Assembly (NCBI GenBank): GCA_016938055.1
Contig: JAFGVJ010000206.1
Span: forward strand, 1-33,677
DNA: 33,677 nucleotides
Direction of reading: 5' to 3'
Source: Prolixibacteraceae bacterium
Lineage (GTDB): Bacteria; Bacteroidota; Bacteroidia; Bacteroidales; Prolixibacteraceae
This document shows, in pieces, positions 32,982-33,677 of the stretch (within the stretch, counting starts at the first letter, position 1; every line of letters begins with the position of its first letter). Made by a program: the position numbers and the translations under genes. The notes beneath the pieces are model-generated. The model was not told the DNA's origin. It was given only the letters and a program-made list of their open reading frames with translations, and did no database searches.

Positions 32982-33326
32982 TCATTTTTTTATCACCATC
33001 CGGTTCTGATCAATCATCAAATCAATGAAGGCTTCGCGGCCATTTGCTTTGATGTATTCGATGGAAGCCGGACGATCGGATCTAAAAATAAATGAAAAAA
33101 TGTCGGAAACGAAATTACTGAACTTTTTGCAATCGCGCGGATTGGTTTCACATTCGGCACATGTTGTGAAGCCATTTTCGATGCAACACTTGCGGGCCAT
33201 GCACCAGCTTGCTTTGGCGTTGGCTTCGCAGCCGGCGCATTTTCCGTTTTTGAATTTACCACAGTTTCCGCAGTATAAGCCGCATTTGGCTACAAGGTTT
33301 GGATTGATTTTGCGTAATGTATTCAT
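32982..33326 (-). CDS. Cysteine-rich DUF3795 protein
   Basis: A 114-residue small protein with a Cys-rich N-terminal half (CGLYCGNCGKFKNGKCAGCE and CMARKCCIENGFTTCAECE) of the DUF3795 type. The Cys clusters suggest metal or zinc binding (inference). The C-terminal half lacks cysteines. The family has no established function. It lies upstream of the WYL gene on the same strand, 47 bases apart, and could be co-transcribed with it. Confidence 0.88.
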   Translation of the reverse strand: MNTLRKINPNLVAKCGLYCGNCGKFKNGKCAGCEANAKASWCMARKCCIENGFTTCAECETNPRDCKKFSNFVSDIFSFIFRSDRPASIEYIKANGREAFIDLMIDQNRMVIKK

Positions 33327-33350
33327 GGTTTTTTTGTTTAAAACCGAAGA

Positions 33351-33427
33351 TGTATCAAAAGTTTAATTTCGAAATTGGCAACTTATCAATTGAAAGTTAA
33401 TATCCGAGAAAAAATACTTTTGATACA
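33351..33427. promoter_or_regulatory. 12-base inverted repeat upstream of DUF3795 gene
   Basis: TGTATCAAAAGT (33351-33362) and its exact reverse complement ACTTTTGATACA (33416-33427) are separated by 53 bases in the 126-base gap between the DUF3795 gene and the GyrI-like gene. A paired operator is possible. The rest of the gap holds no gene. Confidence 0.45.
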
Positions 33428-33452
33428 ACCTCAGTCATTGGTTTTTTCGTGG

Positions 33453-33677
33453 CTATTCAGGGATGATGACCTGGATCTCGGTCACACAGTTTTGCGGGTT
33501 TTCAAAATCACAAACCATGTATATTTCCCGGCTGGCAGTGCCCATGGGAATTCCACGGCGGGTCATTTCGCCAAAAACGCGCTGGTAGCTGTTCATCAAG
33601 GTATCATATGAACCCTTGTGGATGGTGGCAATGCAGTTAATTTCGGGCAATACCTCGAAGCGGAATTTTCCCGGATC
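33453..33677 (-). CDS. GyrI-like small-molecule-binding domain protein, N-terminus beyond right edge
   Basis: The C-terminal 74 residues of a GyrI-like/AraC effector-binding domain protein: IATIHKGSYDTLMNSYQRVF followed by GIPMGTASREIYMVC and the closing VTEIQVIIPE are typical of the fold. The frame is open to the right edge. A TTG at 33650 could start translation, but the sequence upstream continues the domain, so it is internal. Such domains bind small ligands alone or as part of an AraC-type regulator; which applies cannot be seen here. Confidence 0.85.
   Translation of the reverse strand, partial: DPGKFRFEVLPEINCIATIHKGSYDTLMNSYQRVFGEMTRRGIPMGTASREIYMVCDFENPQNCVTEIQVIIPE

Overview
The window comes from a Bacteroidota genome, most likely an environmental Bacteroidia-type organism. 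The evidence is a fused LpxC-FabZ enzyme, a two-subunit methylmalonyl-CoA mutase, a TonB-dependent receptor paired with a DUF4249 lipoprotein, a DPP III-type lipoprotein peptidase, a GxxExxY gene, and promoters of the Bacteroidetes type (TTTG, about 20 bases, TAnnTTTG). I saw no rRNA, tRNA or CRISPR array. Most of the window is chromosomal core sequence with small accessory insertions.

Bases 1-4200: mutA and mutB (reverse strand, mutB running off the left edge) are separated by a compact 446-base unit. It is a GxxExxY gene whose two ends carry three 8-base repeat units each, in opposite orientation. Bases 4229-8182: a small chemoreceptor, a small membrane protein, a tsaE-ald pair in which the Ald homologue has lost its known catalytic residues, and gcvH, which ends in a perfect 27-bp palindrome. 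Bases 8206-13091: the rimP-nusA-infB translation/transcription operon (reverse) with a good promoter and a leader hairpin. Bases 13153-17789: a forward HD-hydrolase-lpxD-lpxC/fabZ-lpxA cluster for lipid A synthesis.

Bases 17821-23023 (reverse): a 996-residue secreted protein with two beta-helix domains and a propeller, and a DPP III-like lipoprotein, separated by palindromic and direct repeats. Bases 23195-24090 (forward): a DUF6922 / AbiEii-like nucleotidyltransferase pair, a probable toxin-antitoxin or abortive-infection module. Bases 24099-27254 (reverse): a TonB-dependent receptor with its DUF4249 lipoprotein. Bases 27341-30763: a DUF4405 membrane protein, a PemK/MazF-type toxin with antitoxin, and a thrE(N)-thrE(C)-queG operon. 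Bases 30919-33677: a secreted GH5 glycosidase, a WYL regulator, a Cys-rich DUF3795 protein and the C-terminus of a GyrI-like protein at the right edge.

The most unusual items are the GxxExxY unit splitting mutAB, the active-site-less alanine dehydrogenase homologue, the DUF6922/AbiEii pair with its sharp base-composition change, and the double beta-helix/propeller protein. Function calls rest on motif recognition by eye; no database search was run.
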